A DNA stretch of 64,000 nt. It comes from Lepidostoma basale. Its lineage: Eukaryota > Arthropoda > Insecta > Trichoptera > Lepidostomatidae. Made by a program: the position numbers and the translations under genes. The notes below the pieces were generated by a model, which was not told the DNA's origin, did no database searches, and saw only the letters and a program-made list of their open reading frames with translations. The stretch is from assembly GCA_022606425.2 (NCBI GenBank), contig JAHDVF020000126.1, forward strand, positions 47,501 to 111,500, written 5' to 3'. Positions 31,335 to 40,920 of the stretch are shown here, piece by piece. Position 1 is the stretch's first letter. Every line of letters begins with the position of its first letter.

Positions 31335-31555
31335 AGGAACCAAATTTCGTCTTCTCACAGGGTATTCTTATGATGGATCAACAATAGTCCCAGCGCCCTC
31401 AAGTCGTTCCTAATTGTGGACATCGACGTTACAGGAGGCTGGCCCGGTCCCCTTCTTCCATCTTCCAGTTGCAGGGCCTTGTGGACAATGTATTCATCGT
31501 CCCTCCTGCTCACATGACCGTACCACCGCAAACGACCTTTAATTTTAAACATAAC
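31335..31555 (-). mobile_element. R7 RTE-like C-terminal fragment
   Basis: The minus frame reads MFKIKGRLRWYGHVSRRDDE, YIVHKALQLEDGRRGPGQPP and TIRNDLRALGL. The GRLRWYGHV.RRD..Y..KK.....GRR..GRP...W.DTIR pattern marks another LINE C-terminus. Confidence 0.8.
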
Positions 31556-32037
31556 TAACTAACTAACTAACCATCACGATAGGCAGAAAGAATGGACTGC
31601 CACACTCTTCTTTTCCTGACATATTTCTCTCGCTTCCTCAACATTCATACATCGTGTCATGCACGCGCGTCGATTTCTCTGACTCCTCACGTGGCCGACA
31701 TTCAATATTTGATTTATTCGATCGTGCTGCGTTCTCCTCAGTCTTCCTCTATTTCTAGCTCCGTTTATGCCGTATACATATATGTACCTTGTTTACCATT
31801 CTGTCTTCACTCATTCTTTCCATGTATCCGAACCATCTTAATAACCCTTTCATTATTTTGTTCATAACACTTTCATTCGCACCACATCACATCTTATACT
31901 TGCATTTGACACTCTATCATATAGAGATTTGCCACACATTCGTCTTAGTGATCTCATTTCTACTGCATTTATTCTGCTTTCAACCTTCTTTTGCCAGTTC
32001 CATGCTTCACTTCCATACATAAGGGTCGGCACAAGTA
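31553..32037 (-). mobile_element. R1 fragment
   Basis: Antisense copy starting at its TTAG tail (ACTAACTAACTAACCATCAC, 31556-31577) and reaching LVPTLMYGSEAWNWQKK upstream, with SLRRMCGKSLYDRV. Head-to-head with the plus fragment that follows. Confidence 0.85.
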
Positions 32038-32067
32038 GCTCACGTATCAAATTTAATTTTACTAATG

Positions 32068-32207
32068 ATGCAATCAAATACTGAAAGGCGGCCACATTCG
32101 AAGTCGGAAAAATCGACGAGCATGCATGTTACGATGTATGAATGTGGAGGAATCTAGAGAAGTATGCCTACCCCTCAGGAGAAACGGCGTGATGCTTAGT
32201 TAGTTAC
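32068..32207 (+). mobile_element. R1 3' fragment
   Basis: CAAATACTGAAAGGCGGCCA, ATCGACGAGCATGCATGTTA, GGAGAAACGGCGTGATG, TTAGTTAG. Its 5' end faces the 5' end of the previous copy. Confidence 0.75.
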
Positions 32208-32667
32208 GTATTAAATTTACGTTATGTTTTTAATAAAACCTCACGAGACAAGGACTTTGCGAATAGCCAAGGCGATTTAAAATTTGGGTACGTCCCCATG
32301 TCATGAACGAACTGATATCCTGTCGAGGCCCAAACGTATTATAAGGGGATATTTAAGCTCATAACGCGCCCTGTCACAAATGCGACATGTGAGCATTAAC
32401 ATCCCAATGCCGGGAGATGATAATACTGGAGGACACAGATCGGTCAGCATCACATGAGAGTAATGAATAATGATACGTATTTAAAACGCGTAGAAAATAA
32501 CTATACAATAGATGGTTTACGAAATAGAGCATTATTTAAAATTATTTATTGTTTCTTGAACAGTGATATAAACTCCATATTAAATCATTAATACGAATGA
32601 AAACATCTGTTTTGTAGAAGTTTTATTATAGGAAATTGAAAATAAATTTGTTTAATCCTCTAATTAT
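32208..32667. other. Unassigned, ends with an HH-A terminal fragment
   Basis: 32540-32635 carries TTCTTGAACAGTGATATAAA, CTCCATATTAAATCATTAAT and TTTTGTAGAAGTTTTATTAT, the outer flank of HH-A without ribozyme. The rest is unassigned. Confidence 0.5.
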
Positions 32668-33329
32668 TTAACCGTTTGAGTGCTAAGCAATTTTAGTAAA
32701 AATCTATTGGAAAATGCTATGCATATTTTGATTACTCTAAAGGAAAAAATTATGGTGTCAAATAAAACACTCTAATTTAGACAAATATTAATCAATTTTA
32801 ATAAATCTTTTTGGGTTATACAGAAAAAAGGTTAATTAATATGAATATGAAGAAATAAACATAAAATATCATTACTATTATATTTTTATTTGGTTTTGAA
32901 AATAAAAATTATAAAAAAAAACAAAATTTGTCAAAAGATTGTATTTCTTCCGTTTCTGAAGATGGTGATGAAGAAGAAGACTCACTTTCCATTCTCAATC
33001 TTTTTCTTCGATGTAATATGACACTGCTGTCATCACTACTAATTTCTGTTTCACTATCCTAGCCGCAAAATCACTACACATCGAATTTACGTCTGAAATA
33101 TTATCACGTGACATGGCTATTTTTTTGTCAATAATTGTAAAAACGCAAAAAATTTATTTTTAAAGCATAAAAATGCACCGTCGTTATAAATTATGTGTGA
33201 GGTCAGCGTACGTCCACTCCCGCGGAACGCCAAAAACGCACTGAAACTCGCGTCAGTTTTGCGCTGCGTCGCACTTTTCGATACAAATCGCCGCAGCGCA
33301 AAATCGCTGCTTAGCACTCTAACGGTTAA
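32668..33329 (-). mobile_element. piggyBac-like element B, keeps the transposase N-terminus
   Basis: TTAACCGTTTGAGTGCTAAG on the left and CTTAGCACTCTAACGGTTAA on the right (to 33329) are inverted ends with TTAA. The minus strand codes MSRDNISDVNSMCSDFAA and, one frameshift later, DSETEISSDDSSVILHRRKR with an acidic and Ser-rich run, the usual disordered N-terminus of piggyBac transposases. No catalytic domain. The right subterminal 150 bp match element A. Confidence 0.85.
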
Positions 33330-33343
33330 AAAAATATTAAAAC

Positions 33344-33382
33344 ACACGACACGTTTCGGAGGATACCACCATCTTCAGGTGT
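33344..33382 (-). ncRNA. Hammerhead ribozyme, HH-J, intact core
   Basis: Stem I ACAC (33382-33379) with GTGT (33347-33344). CTGAAGA (33378-33372). Stem II GGTGG TAT CCTCC (4 of 5 pairs). GAAA, stem III ACGTGT, GTC. All conserved core bases are present. Confidence 0.82.
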
Positions 33383-33432
33383 AAAAATATAATTAAAAAT
33401 AATAATAATATAAAACATAAAACTTTTTTTTT

Positions 33433-33471
33433 ACACCTGAATATGGAGGAATCCTCCGAAACATGTCGTGT
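33433..33471 (+). ncRNA. Hammerhead-like ribozyme, HH-J (G8 changed)
   Basis: ACAC/GTGT stem I, CTGAATA (33437-33443), stem II GGAGG AAT CCTCC fully paired, GAAA, ACATGT, GTC. Confidence 0.7.
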
Positions 33472-33524
33472 TTTTTAATATTTTTTAAATAATTAGTGGA
33501 TTAAACAAAGTTATTTTCAATAAT

Positions 33525-33835
33525 CCAATGTTTTGGCCGAAACACTATGATACTTTAACATTTTATAACTATTAATGCAAAAACTTTGTTTTATATCATA
33601 ATTGTATTTATTTTACGAAAGCTGTTTAATCAACCAATGTTGACATCATCAGATGTTACAAAAATATATTAAATGTAAAATTTTCGTAATTTTTCGAATC
33701 TTTGTGTATTTGTTCCATTGAATAATTTCTTATATCACATTGAATAATTTCTTTGAAATCGGAAATTTTATTATAAAATAAATCCAATTGTGATATAAAA
33801 CAAAGTTTTTGCATTAACAGTTATAAAGTTATTTT
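33525..33835 (-). mobile_element. HH-D element
   Basis: TTTGGCCGAAACACTATGAT end motif, AACTTTGTTTTATATCATAA, ribozyme 33611-33660, and inverted TTGTGATATAAAACAAAG at 33787. Same layout as 38290-38735. Confidence 0.65.
33611..33660 (-). ncRNA. Hammerhead-like ribozyme, HH-D (GAAA to TAAA)
   Basis: CTGATGA (33652-33646), stem II GTCAAC ATTG GTTGAT (six pairs, one wobble), then TAAACAGCTTTC. G12 is lost. Confidence 0.6.
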
Positions 33836-33879
33836 CAATTTTCTAAGTATATTACTATGGAATTCCAGAGTGCCTTAGC

Positions 33880-34060
33880 GCTCAGTAAGTTGTTTTTATT
33901 ATAGTTTATAGGAATGACATGTTCACCGTTCTAAGACATTATCAAATATAATAATTTTTAATGATAATATCAAATGTAACAATTTTAATGATACACATTT
34001 GATAATGCCTAAGAAAGGCGAAATATTTCAATCCCATGAATTATAATAAAACTTCTGAAA
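33880..34060. mobile_element. HH-A inverted pair
   Basis: Minus motif (33910-33950, TTGATAA, decayed GAAA) and plus motif (33990-34035: TTGATAA 33999-34005, stem II GCCT/AGGC, GAAA 34020-34023). Confidence 0.6.
33990..34035 (+). ncRNA. Hammerhead-like motif, HH-A
   Basis: TTGATAA, GCCT AAGAA AGGC, GAAATATTTC, AATCCC. Core pair 3-8 is U-A as in the family. Confidence 0.5.
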
Positions 34061-34336
34061 ATATTGAAGTCGTAAAATCCATGAACAGTAAATTATTGTA
34101 AAATTTCATTTGGCTCTCCTAATAAATTAGTTATTGATGACATAAATCTCTTTACCAAAATCTCACAAAATTTTAATTTAATTAAAATTATGCGAATAGT
34201 GGGAACAAATCGAAAATCGGGCTTAAAGTAAAAATTTCTCGATTGAAATACATATAAACATTTTCTATATTGTTAATAAGATTTTTATTGTTCTTACAAA
34301 CATAATAAAAATATAAAATGTGAAATTTCGCCTCTA

Positions 34337-34420
34337 TTGCAACACTATCTTTAGTTTGGTGTAGAATTCACGTGACTATAAAATGGCGATAGATTAGTCA
34401 TGAGAATCAATATCTAAAAA
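34337..34420 (+). mobile_element. SINE-1 internal fragment
   Basis: GTGTAGAATTCACGTGACTA, AAATGGCGATAGATT, GTCATGAGAAT. No pol III boxes. Confidence 0.7.
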
Positions 34421-34921
34421 ACAAATTTTATCGTACTGCGATTTGGTTCAAAAAACCTGTTGTACATAAAAAAAAACATACCAATAACCCTGATTTATTC
34501 AGTTCAATACTTCAATTTTACACTTAAGGATGGGTAGAAAATCTTCATTATAATAAAAAATAGATGCAAGAAATATAGACCCAATAAACCTTAGAAAGAT
34601 ATAAGAATATTAGACAGGGAAAGATAACTGCGAAATATTCTTAAAACAAATTGTATTAAAGGGAACGTGGAAGGTGCCCGAATATAATACGTAAGTTATG
34701 TTCGAATTTCAAATTTCCTAGAGGCCGGTTTTAAAATTTAAATCTAATTTTCTCGAATGCCAGAGAGCGTGGGAGGTGAGCACTATGCTCTCTTTGTTGC
34801 AATTGTAAAAATTGAATTACCAAGTATGCCCATACAAAGGAGCAGACGCCTGGAGAAATACAAAAAACACTACATTAATAAATAATCTTATTTTTACTAT
34901 TTAAAAACCATTTTTCATATT
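34421..34921. other. Unassigned stretch
   Basis: Nothing recognised. Confidence 0.4.
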
Positions 34922-35486
34922 ATTGAGATGGAAGAGGAAACCCAATCACTTCAACTGGGATATAGGATGCGATAGTAAATTTTTAATGTGGTCTGTTATG
35001 CAGACGATGCTATAATACTAGCTGAAAACAATAATACTTACAAAAAATGCTAGACAGACTATATCACACCTGTAAGAAATACAACATGACGATCTCTATC
35101 GAAAAAACAAAATGTATGACCTTTTCCAAAACACCCAAAACATGTAACCTGGCTATAGAAAATCAGCCCATAGAACAAGTCAGGACATTCAAGTATCTAG
35201 GCATAGACCTGGTGGGAGAAGCTGATCTGCGGGAAGAAATACAAGCCCAAGTAAACAAGGCAGCTGCAATCTCTGGCGTTCTAAAATCCACAATATGAAA
35301 AAACAAGAAATGGCCATTAATAGTAAGATGAGAATCTATAAAGCATGCGCAAGACCAATAATAACATATGGCGTCGAATCAAGTGCAGAAACAGGAAGAA
35401 CCAAACAAGTTTTGAGGACTTTCGAGATGAAGACACTGAGGACGATAACAGGCAAGACACCGAGAGATCGCATAAGGAACATATAC
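34922..35486 (+). mobile_element. R6-like reverse transcriptase fragment with YADD box
   Basis: Frames give VVCYADDAIILAEN (catalytic YADD near 34999), then after a shift MLDRLYHTCKKYNMTISIEK, VRTFKYLGIDLVGEADLREE, QVNKAAAISGVLKSTI, a stop, and KMRIYKACARPIITYGVES, LRTITGKTPRDRIRN. This includes the RT palm end and thumb that other fragments here lack. Cut at 35486 by an HH-A element. Confidence 0.85.
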
Positions 35487-35600
35487 GTAGTATAATGGGA
35501 CATTTGATAATGCATTAGAAAGGCGAAACATGTCATTTCCATAAAATATAATAAAACTTCTAGAAAACTGACGTTTTCATTCGTATTGATTAAATAAAAA
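35487..35600 (+). mobile_element. HH-A element, single arm
   Basis: Ribozyme 35497-35542, then ATAAAATATAATAAAACTTC, TAGAAAACTGACGTTTTCAT. It interrupts the R6-like pseudogene. Confidence 0.65.
35497..35542 (+). ncRNA. Hammerhead-like ribozyme, HH-A, U3-A8 form
   Basis: Stem I GGGACAT with ATTTCC (5 of 6 pairs), TTGATAA (35504-35510), stem II GCATT AGA AAGGC (4 of 5), GAAA (35525-35528), stem III ACATGT, GTC. Confidence 0.6.
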
Positions 35601-36211
35601 TAATAATAATACGAAGATTTAGTTAACTTGTGCAAATAAGTATTATTAGTTCAAGGAATGATATAAAATAAACTATTTTATCAAATGTCTTTGAAATACG
35701 ATGGAAAATGTATGAGGGGAATAAGGGGCACGCCGCAAAGCGTTATTATTCAAAGTATCAGTGCGCGCACAAAAAGTGAAGAAATTTCCATCAATTTTGG
35801 CAAAGTGGCCCGATGTTCCTGGGTCTCTCTGATCCCTCCATGTCACCGGGATCAGCTAACGGAGGCAATACATCACTGCAGAGCACAGAGATAAGGCGAT
35901 ACAAATATATGGAAGGCGGCGAGATGTCACCTGGCTGAAATAAATAGGATTTTCGGGTGAAAAAATGTGTTAACCTGAGAATAGGGGAGAGAAACATCCA
36001 CAATCTCTGGGAAATGCAAACTACTGTAGTGTTTGACGCGAAAACACGTATAAAAAGTCCATTTGTATGTCTAAATAAATAAAGAAAAGTCCCAGTCGAG
36101 TGAAATACTTTTAATATTATCAGAAATAACCTTGCGGCCACACATTTTATAGCGCGCATTTGAAAATAGGAAGAATAGAAATATCTCCTTCAAAGAGTTT
36201 AAAGTTTCTAA
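35601..36211. other. Unassigned stretch
   Basis: 35710-35890 is somewhat GC-rich and unique; no family motif. Confidence 0.35.
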
Positions 36212-36596
36212 GTGTTCATAAAGATGTCTTACGTAAATTATTTTGTAGTGTCACGTTTAGATTATTGCAACGGAATATACGCTGGATTGCCAAATAATCA
36301 ATTAAGCAGAATACAAAGCGTATTTAATGCTGCTGCCCGATTGATTATGGGGCAACAAAAATACTGTCATATCACGCCGCTCCTGAAGGAACTTCACTGG
36401 CTTAAAATCCGAGAGCAAGTACAATACAAATTTTGTTTGACAGTGTTTAAGGCTCGACACCAGAGAGTGCCAGCGTAAATATCGGACCTCTGCGTGACAC
36501 CCATGCCAACGGAAAGGCAACGTTCACTCCGATATGTAGAAACAAGTGCAAACAACATAACAATTCCAGTCAGAGCCAATAAAGCAAGCAAATAAT
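36212..36596 (+). mobile_element. CRJ LINE ORF2 C-terminal region
   Basis: VVSRLDYCNGIYAGLPNNQL, SRIQSVFNAAARLIMGQQKY, HITPLLKELHWLKIREQVQY, KFCLTVFKARHQRVPA, then a stop where YISDLCV would follow and ERQRSL/ETSANN in other frames. SRLDYCN..Y.GLP and ITP.L..LHWL are strong CR1-like C-terminal motifs. It joins onto the sequence of the 43676 and 28985 copies. Confidence 0.88.
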
Positions 36597-36680
36597 AATA
36601 TCTTTGATCTGGTGTAGGATTCACGCAAAAATAAAATGGTGATAGATTAGCTACCTATCAATTGTCATGAGAAGCTATAG
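36597..36680 (+). mobile_element. SINE-1 internal fragment
   Basis: TCTTTGATCTGGTGTAGGAT, TCACGCAAAAATAAAATGG, GATAGATTAGCTACCTATCA. Confidence 0.7.
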
Positions 36681-37084
36681 CAAAAAATTTGTTTTGGGTT
36701 CAAATAACTTGCTGTTTACACATGCGGAAAATAACGGGAAACTACCACATTAAAAGCCCAAGTATCCTATGAACCAAAATAACACGTGTCAAGTAGAAGG
36801 AGTGGCATCTTTAGGGTGAAATGTTCACTTCGCTATGCAATTCAATCAATTTGCACCTTTTATTGGCCTGCACCATTAAAGCACAGTTATTTGCGTTAAT
36901 GTTCAACACCAATTGGGATCAAAAACTTATTTTGTCTTTTTTGATACTTGGCACCTTCATAATAATCTTCGATGATAACGTACAAAATGATGACGTTTGA
37001 CAATGTCTTAGCTTATTAGAACTTCTAAAAAAATACGTTTTTACTCATATTATGGTATAATTTTTTTCATCTTCAAAATCTTTA
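36681..37084. other. Unassigned stretch
   Basis: Nothing recognised. A SINE-1 tail scrap (TTTGTTGAATCGCTCTTTG) follows at 37088-37108. Confidence 0.4.
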
Positions 37085-37110
37085 TTATTTTGTTGAATCG
37101 CTCTTTGTAA

Positions 37111-37413
37111 ATTACGAAAGGATCGCTGCATTGGTTCGGACATATGGAGCGCATGGATGAAGAAAGAATGGTTAAAAAGTATACTTTAACGATGTAAATG
37201 GAGTAAGGAGTCGAGGTAGACCGAGGAAAACATGGCATGACCAAATTAATCAAATATTAAAGGTTGGTCATGTCAGAAGCCGGAAGAATCGACGTGCATG
37301 TATGCCTCGATGTATGAATGTGGAGGAAGCTAGAGAGGTATGTCAGGATAGAGTAGTGTGGAGGTCCATTCTCTTTGCCTACCCCTGCGGGGAAACGGCG
37401 TGATGGTGTTGTT
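37111..37413 (+). mobile_element. R1 subfamily b 3' fragment
   Basis: LHWFGHMERMDEERMVKK, RGRPRKTWHDQINQILK, RRACMPRCMNVEEAREVCQD with frame shifts, then GGTGTTGTTGCTG in place of TTAG. Confidence 0.8.
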
Positions 37414-37469
37414 GCTGTCATCAGTTTTATTAATGCTTTTAGTATAACATTTTTTTTTTTAATTTTTTA

Positions 37470-37680
37470 AGGAACATAGAAGTTCCCGCCACATACCCGA
37501 GGCTGTTATAGGGCGTAGCGGCGCCCTTTTTTCAGTCTCGCTCGTACACCCCCTGGGCCTGTTCCCGGTCCATCCGGGACTTACATTTAAAGACGGCAAC
37601 AACAAGGGGGTGCCAGACCACATTTAATCTACCCCATCTTACTTCTATGCTCCGCTGTACTTTATTGATAGTATAATAAT
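37470..37680 (+). repeat. X repeat, third copy
   Basis: CACATACCCGAGGCTGTTAT, AGGGCGTAGCGGCGCCC, GGGACTTACATTTAAA, ACCACATTTAATCTA. Same order of blocks as at 16215 and 16503. Confidence 0.7.
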
Positions 37681-38289
37681 CGTAAATATATTATAGTTTA
37701 AGAAGATTCGAATAAATCCGAAGCGGTAAGCTAGACAAATCACAAGTATTCCTTTGATAAGTCCTGCCACAAATGGCTTCTGCATGCAAATAAGTTACCC
37801 AAAATACCAGGACAACAGAAGCTAGGAGGAGTGTATTCAGCTTAGTTCCATATTATCCGGTGCCGGGGCATTATCTTAATGGATGGGGGCACGGACCACT
37901 TAGGGGATGCAGTGCCATCTACTCCGGTTAGTTGTAATTAACGTTCGGGGATAATTTCAGTAGTTGCTTTGGCTAGGTCTGCAGGTGTATCTGCGACCGC
38001 CTCATGAACGTGTGCTCCTGGTATTCGCTAAATTCTATGAAGCGGGTTTGTGGTTTAGTTTCACTAAATTTGATAATGCAAGTTGTTTCATGAGCGCAGT
38101 GTATCGGATTCTCTTTATTATTCGTATTAAATGAACATAAATATGCAATATATTGCAATTATTACAAAAAAAAATATGAGGTGAAACGAGTACAGAATCG
38201 AGGAAGAAAAAGTATGAAACAGAAGTAAAGAATATAAATTGTTATTTTTGCGCTCCACATAAAAGAATTAGGCATACTAAAAAACAATT
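37681..38289. other. Unassigned stretch
   Basis: 37780-37990 is slightly GC-richer; nothing recognised. Confidence 0.4.
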
Positions 38290-38363
38290 ATTTTTAACAA
38301 TTATAAACTGTTAAATTTAAAAAAAAATGTTTTGGGTATAACAATTTTAACAATTTTATTCTT

Positions 38364-38405
38364 CACGATAGCTGTTTCGTCAACCATTGTTGACATCGTC
38401 AGGTG
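38364..38405 (-). ncRNA. Hammerhead ribozyme, HH-D, intact core
   Basis: CAC (38405-38403) with GTG (38366-38364), CTGACGA (38402-38396), stem II GTCAAC AATG GTTGAC with six perfect pairs, GAAA (38378-38375), cleavage triplet ATC. Stem III ACAGCTAT has one mismatch. Confidence 0.82.
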
Positions 38406-38611
38406 TTATAATAATACTCGTATATCAAATGTCAAATTTTCGTGATTTTTCGAAAATTTATGTGTGTTTGTTCCAATGTTCCTAAGTTCTTGCTGGAGTT
38501 GGGTTAGAACTTCAAAATTAATTCAAAGAAATTATTCAAATCGGCATAGGAACAAATATACATAAAGGTTCGAAAAATCACGAAAATTTGACATTTGATA
38601 TATTATTGTAA

Positions 38612-38655
38612 CACCTGATGATGTCAATGTAGATTGACGAAATAGCTGTCGCAAA
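38612..38655 (+). ncRNA. Hammerhead ribozyme, HH-D, intact core
   Basis: CTGATGA (38615-38621), stem II GTCAAT GTAG ATTGAC with six perfect pairs although its bases differ from the sister motif, GAAA (38639-38642), stem III ATAGCTGT, GTC. Distal stem I ATTGTA pairs with TACAAT beyond 38665. Confidence 0.82.
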
Positions 38656-38807
38656 AAATAAAAATACAATTGTGATACATAAAGCAAAGCAAATTTAATT
38701 TAACAGTTTAAAATGTTAAGGTATCATGTTATTTATTGTTTCGGCATTCACTTTGGGGTAGGACATGATTAAATTGTAAATAAAACACTTGTTTTTCACC
38801 ACTTGAG

Positions 38808-38870
38808 TATATTATTTTACACGACTAGTTTCGGAAGCTACAGATGCTTCCATCTACAGGTTTCAATATA
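38808..38870 (-). ncRNA. Hammerhead-like ribozyme, HH-H (A6 to U)
   Basis: Distal stem I TATATT/AATATA, CTGTAGA (38859-38853), stem II GGAAGC/GCTTCC with six pairs, GAAA, stem III ACTAGT, GTC. Confidence 0.7.
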
Positions 38871-38893
38871 AACTCTGAGTTTAGTTTTATAAG

Positions 38894-38955
38894 TTTATAT
38901 TGAAACCTGTAGATTAAGCATCTGTAGCTTCCGAAACTAGTCATGTAAAATATAA
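38894..38955 (+). ncRNA. Hammerhead-like ribozyme, HH-H (A6 to U)
   Basis: TATATT distal stem, CTGTAGA (38907-38913), stem II (TTAAGC/GCTTCC, partly mismatched), GAAA (38933-38936), ACTAGT, GTC. Confidence 0.65.
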
Positions 38956-39261
38956 TACTCAAGTGGTGAAAAACAAGTGTTTTATTTACAATTTAAGGTA
39001 TCATAGTGTTTCGGCCAAAACAATGGACTATTTAGAAAAATAATAATATCAGAAATTCTGAGTAATAAAGGTCTGTTCGTCCATGCAAGAAAGTGCGTGC
39101 ACGAAGACGTCCGTGCGCAAGGATGTGTCCGAGGCCAGTGAGCCCATTACGGCAGAACTTCTGCGTATATTGTAAGACAGATGACAGTATCCCTATGTAG
39201 ATGTGCAAACGCAAATTGTCGATCTGATGCGTGGGATTGATATTCTCACATATAAATCAGG

Positions 39262-39345
39262 AAAAAGGTAAAAAGATTTGTCTGAATTAAATAGTGTTTT
39301 GGTCCATTTGTTCTACCTACTCCTCCCTGGAAAACGGCGTGATGG
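39262..39345 (+). mobile_element. R1 3'-end fragment
   Basis: GTTTTGGTCCATTTGTTCTA, CCTGGAAAACGGCGTGATGG. Diverged. Confidence 0.55.
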
Positions 39346-40407
39346 TATATTTGTTCGTTTAATTGAGTTTAATTTAACTTTATCATTAAGTAATTTCTTT
39401 TCGGGGGAAGCAAGTACATGAAATCATTTGACGCCATTTACAAACGATCAATTCTCATACATACATATTTCGCACGTAAATTGAACGAGGTACTCGTATT
39501 GATCAAACCAGGCGCGTACAGCATTAACTAAAACGTGATTCGAGTTACACGTTACCCTGTGAATAATAAATACAACCAATGCATATTTAAATCCACGACT
39601 AATTAGAGCTTCCCTCGCCGATTCAATCAATCCCATTCACTCGGCGGTCCGCCCCGCTCTGTACGACTGGCATAATAAATGGCCCGGGGCGGAGGCACCT
39701 CACCTAAATCTGAAGATGTACGGGAACGGAATAATAAATCATAATTAGCAACGATACTCCCTTTTTACTCTCGACACTATGAAAACCTGCACGTACTTAA
39801 AATTTTGAACTAAAGAAATTTTGAATCATAAAACGTTCAGAATTAGAAACAAATGAACGTATTGTTTTAACACTCGGTTTTTTACCGCCATCAAACCGTT
39901 TTCTTCAAAACGGAGCTTTTGCTCTTACCGTAGTGGAAATAACAAAACAAAATATGTTATATTTCCCAGGTGAAGCTCCTTTGGAATGAAACCGGTATGC
40001 AGTATTAAAAAAAGAATAATACTTTTGAGTGGAAAAAACAATGTTTAAATTCATAAAATGTAAAATGTCGTCATTGTGAAATTCCACAGAGTTTATAAAA
40101 AAAATACAAGTGTCTCAACTATTTTTAAAAATTTCACACCGTAAATAAAGTGTTTCAATGAATGTAATGTTTAGATGTTTTTGAACCGTGTTATGAAACA
40201 GTTCATATTATATATATTTTTTCCAGATATAAAATGTTTCGTTCGTAGATATTTTTCCCGAATGTCAAATAATCCATTGAGAAATTGCTTGATTTTTTTT
40301 ATAAAATTTTCAGTATCCGCGCGTTTTCTGAAAGTTTCATATTAATGTATTTGAAATCAACGACATTATAGAATACCCTTCAGTGAAAACAAATATAAAA
40401 GAAATAC
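39346..40407. other. Unassigned stretch
   Basis: 39590-39720 is GC-richer and unique. 40060-40100 resembles the HH-K outer end (CGTCATTGTGAAATTCCAC). Nothing else recognised. Confidence 0.4.
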
Positions 40408-40510
40408 TAATAAATTGGTTTATTTTTTCTTGAACAGTGATGTAAAACTCCATATAAAATAATGAATACGAATGAAAACTTCAGTTTTCTTGAAGTTTTA
40501 TTATATTTTA

Positions 40511-40552
40511 TGGGAATGACATGTTTCGCCTTTCTAAGGCATTATCAAATTT
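40511..40552 (-). ncRNA. Hammerhead-like ribozyme, HH-A, best stem II
   Basis: TTGATAA (40548-40542), stem II GCCTT AGA AAGGC with five perfect pairs, GAAA, stem III ACATGT, GTC. Confidence 0.6.
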
Positions 40553-40555
40553 CGT

Positions 40556-40596
40556 CACATTCGATAATGCCTAGAAGAGCGAAACATGTCATTCCC
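40556..40596 (+). ncRNA. Hammerhead-like motif, HH-A
   Basis: TCGATAA box, GCCTAGAAGAGC, GAAACATGTC, ATTCCC. Confidence 0.45.
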
Positions 40597-40661
40597 ATAA
40601 AATATAATAAAACTTCTAGAAAACTGCCGTTTTCATTCGTATTATTTAATTAATAAATTAG

Positions 40662-40728
40662 TTGATTGTAAAACCTGACGATGCTAACATCGGTTAGCGA
40701 AACAGCTGTCGCGACAAAAGATAATCAA
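40662..40728 (+). ncRNA. Hammerhead ribozyme, HH-E, intact core
   Basis: Distal stem I TTGATT (40662-40667) with AATCAA (40723-40728), CTGACGA (40675-40681), stem II GCTAAC ATCG GTTAGC perfect (40683-40698), GAAA (40699-40702), stem III ACAGCTGT perfect palindrome, GTC (40708-40710). Confidence 0.82.
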
Positions 40729-40751
40729 TTGTGACATTTATAGCAAAGAAT

Positions 40752-40920
40752 TTTTTAAGGATTAAATTTGGAAACAGAATATGGTAGTCGAGGCATTTAC
40801 AGAACTTATGATCTGTCATTGGTTGGGTTAAGCGATCACTTTATGTTTAACAACATTCACCATTCTTACGACACCACGTCTGACAATTTTTTTGAACTTA
40901 TATATAAATGTTCATATTTT
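40752..40920 (+). mobile_element. P element copy P5 inside HH-E
   Basis: AATTTGGAAACAGAATATGG, GACCACCACG decayed to GACACCACGTCTGAC, GTCATTGGTTGGGTTAAGCG. One arm only. Confidence 0.7.

Larger units (their letters stand above)
33338..33480. mobile_element. HH-J inverted-repeat element
   Basis: Arms AATATTAAAACACACGACAC to ATCTTCAGGTGTAAAAA and their inverted match (TACACCTGAATATGGAGG to TCGTGTTTTTTAATATT), with a 50-bp AT-rich loop. A ribozyme on each arm. Lies nine bases after the piggyBac B end. Confidence 0.75.
38290..38735. mobile_element. HH-D inverted-repeat element with two intact ribozymes
   Basis: Arms share CGTGATTTTTCGAAAATTTA and ATGTGTGTTTGTTCC with CATAAAGGTTCGAAAAATCA, plus the ribozymes at 38364 (minus) and 38612 (plus). 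The right end continues GTTAAGGTATCAT and is interrupted by HH-H; it resumes at 39005 (AGTGTTTCGGCCAAAACAAT). Confidence 0.75.
38716..39004. mobile_element. HH-H inverted-repeat element flanked by a 12-bp direct repeat
   Basis: TTAAGGTATCAT occurs at 38716-38727 and 38993-39004. Inside, arms AATAAAACACTTGTTTTTCA to the ribozymes are mirrored almost perfectly. It splits the end of the HH-D element. Weak extra similarity to the HH-D end just inside the left border leaves the TSD reading open. Confidence 0.7.
40408..40663. mobile_element. HH-A inverted pair, probably with a 13-bp TSD
   Basis: TAATAAATTGGTT (40408-40420) and TAATAAATTAGTT (40651-40663) differ at one base. Between them two HH-A arms: GTAAAACTCCATATAAAAT, AATGAAAACTTCAGTTTTCT, ribozymes at 40511 (minus) and 40556 (plus), then AGAAAACTGCCGTTTTCATT. 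Confidence 0.7.
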
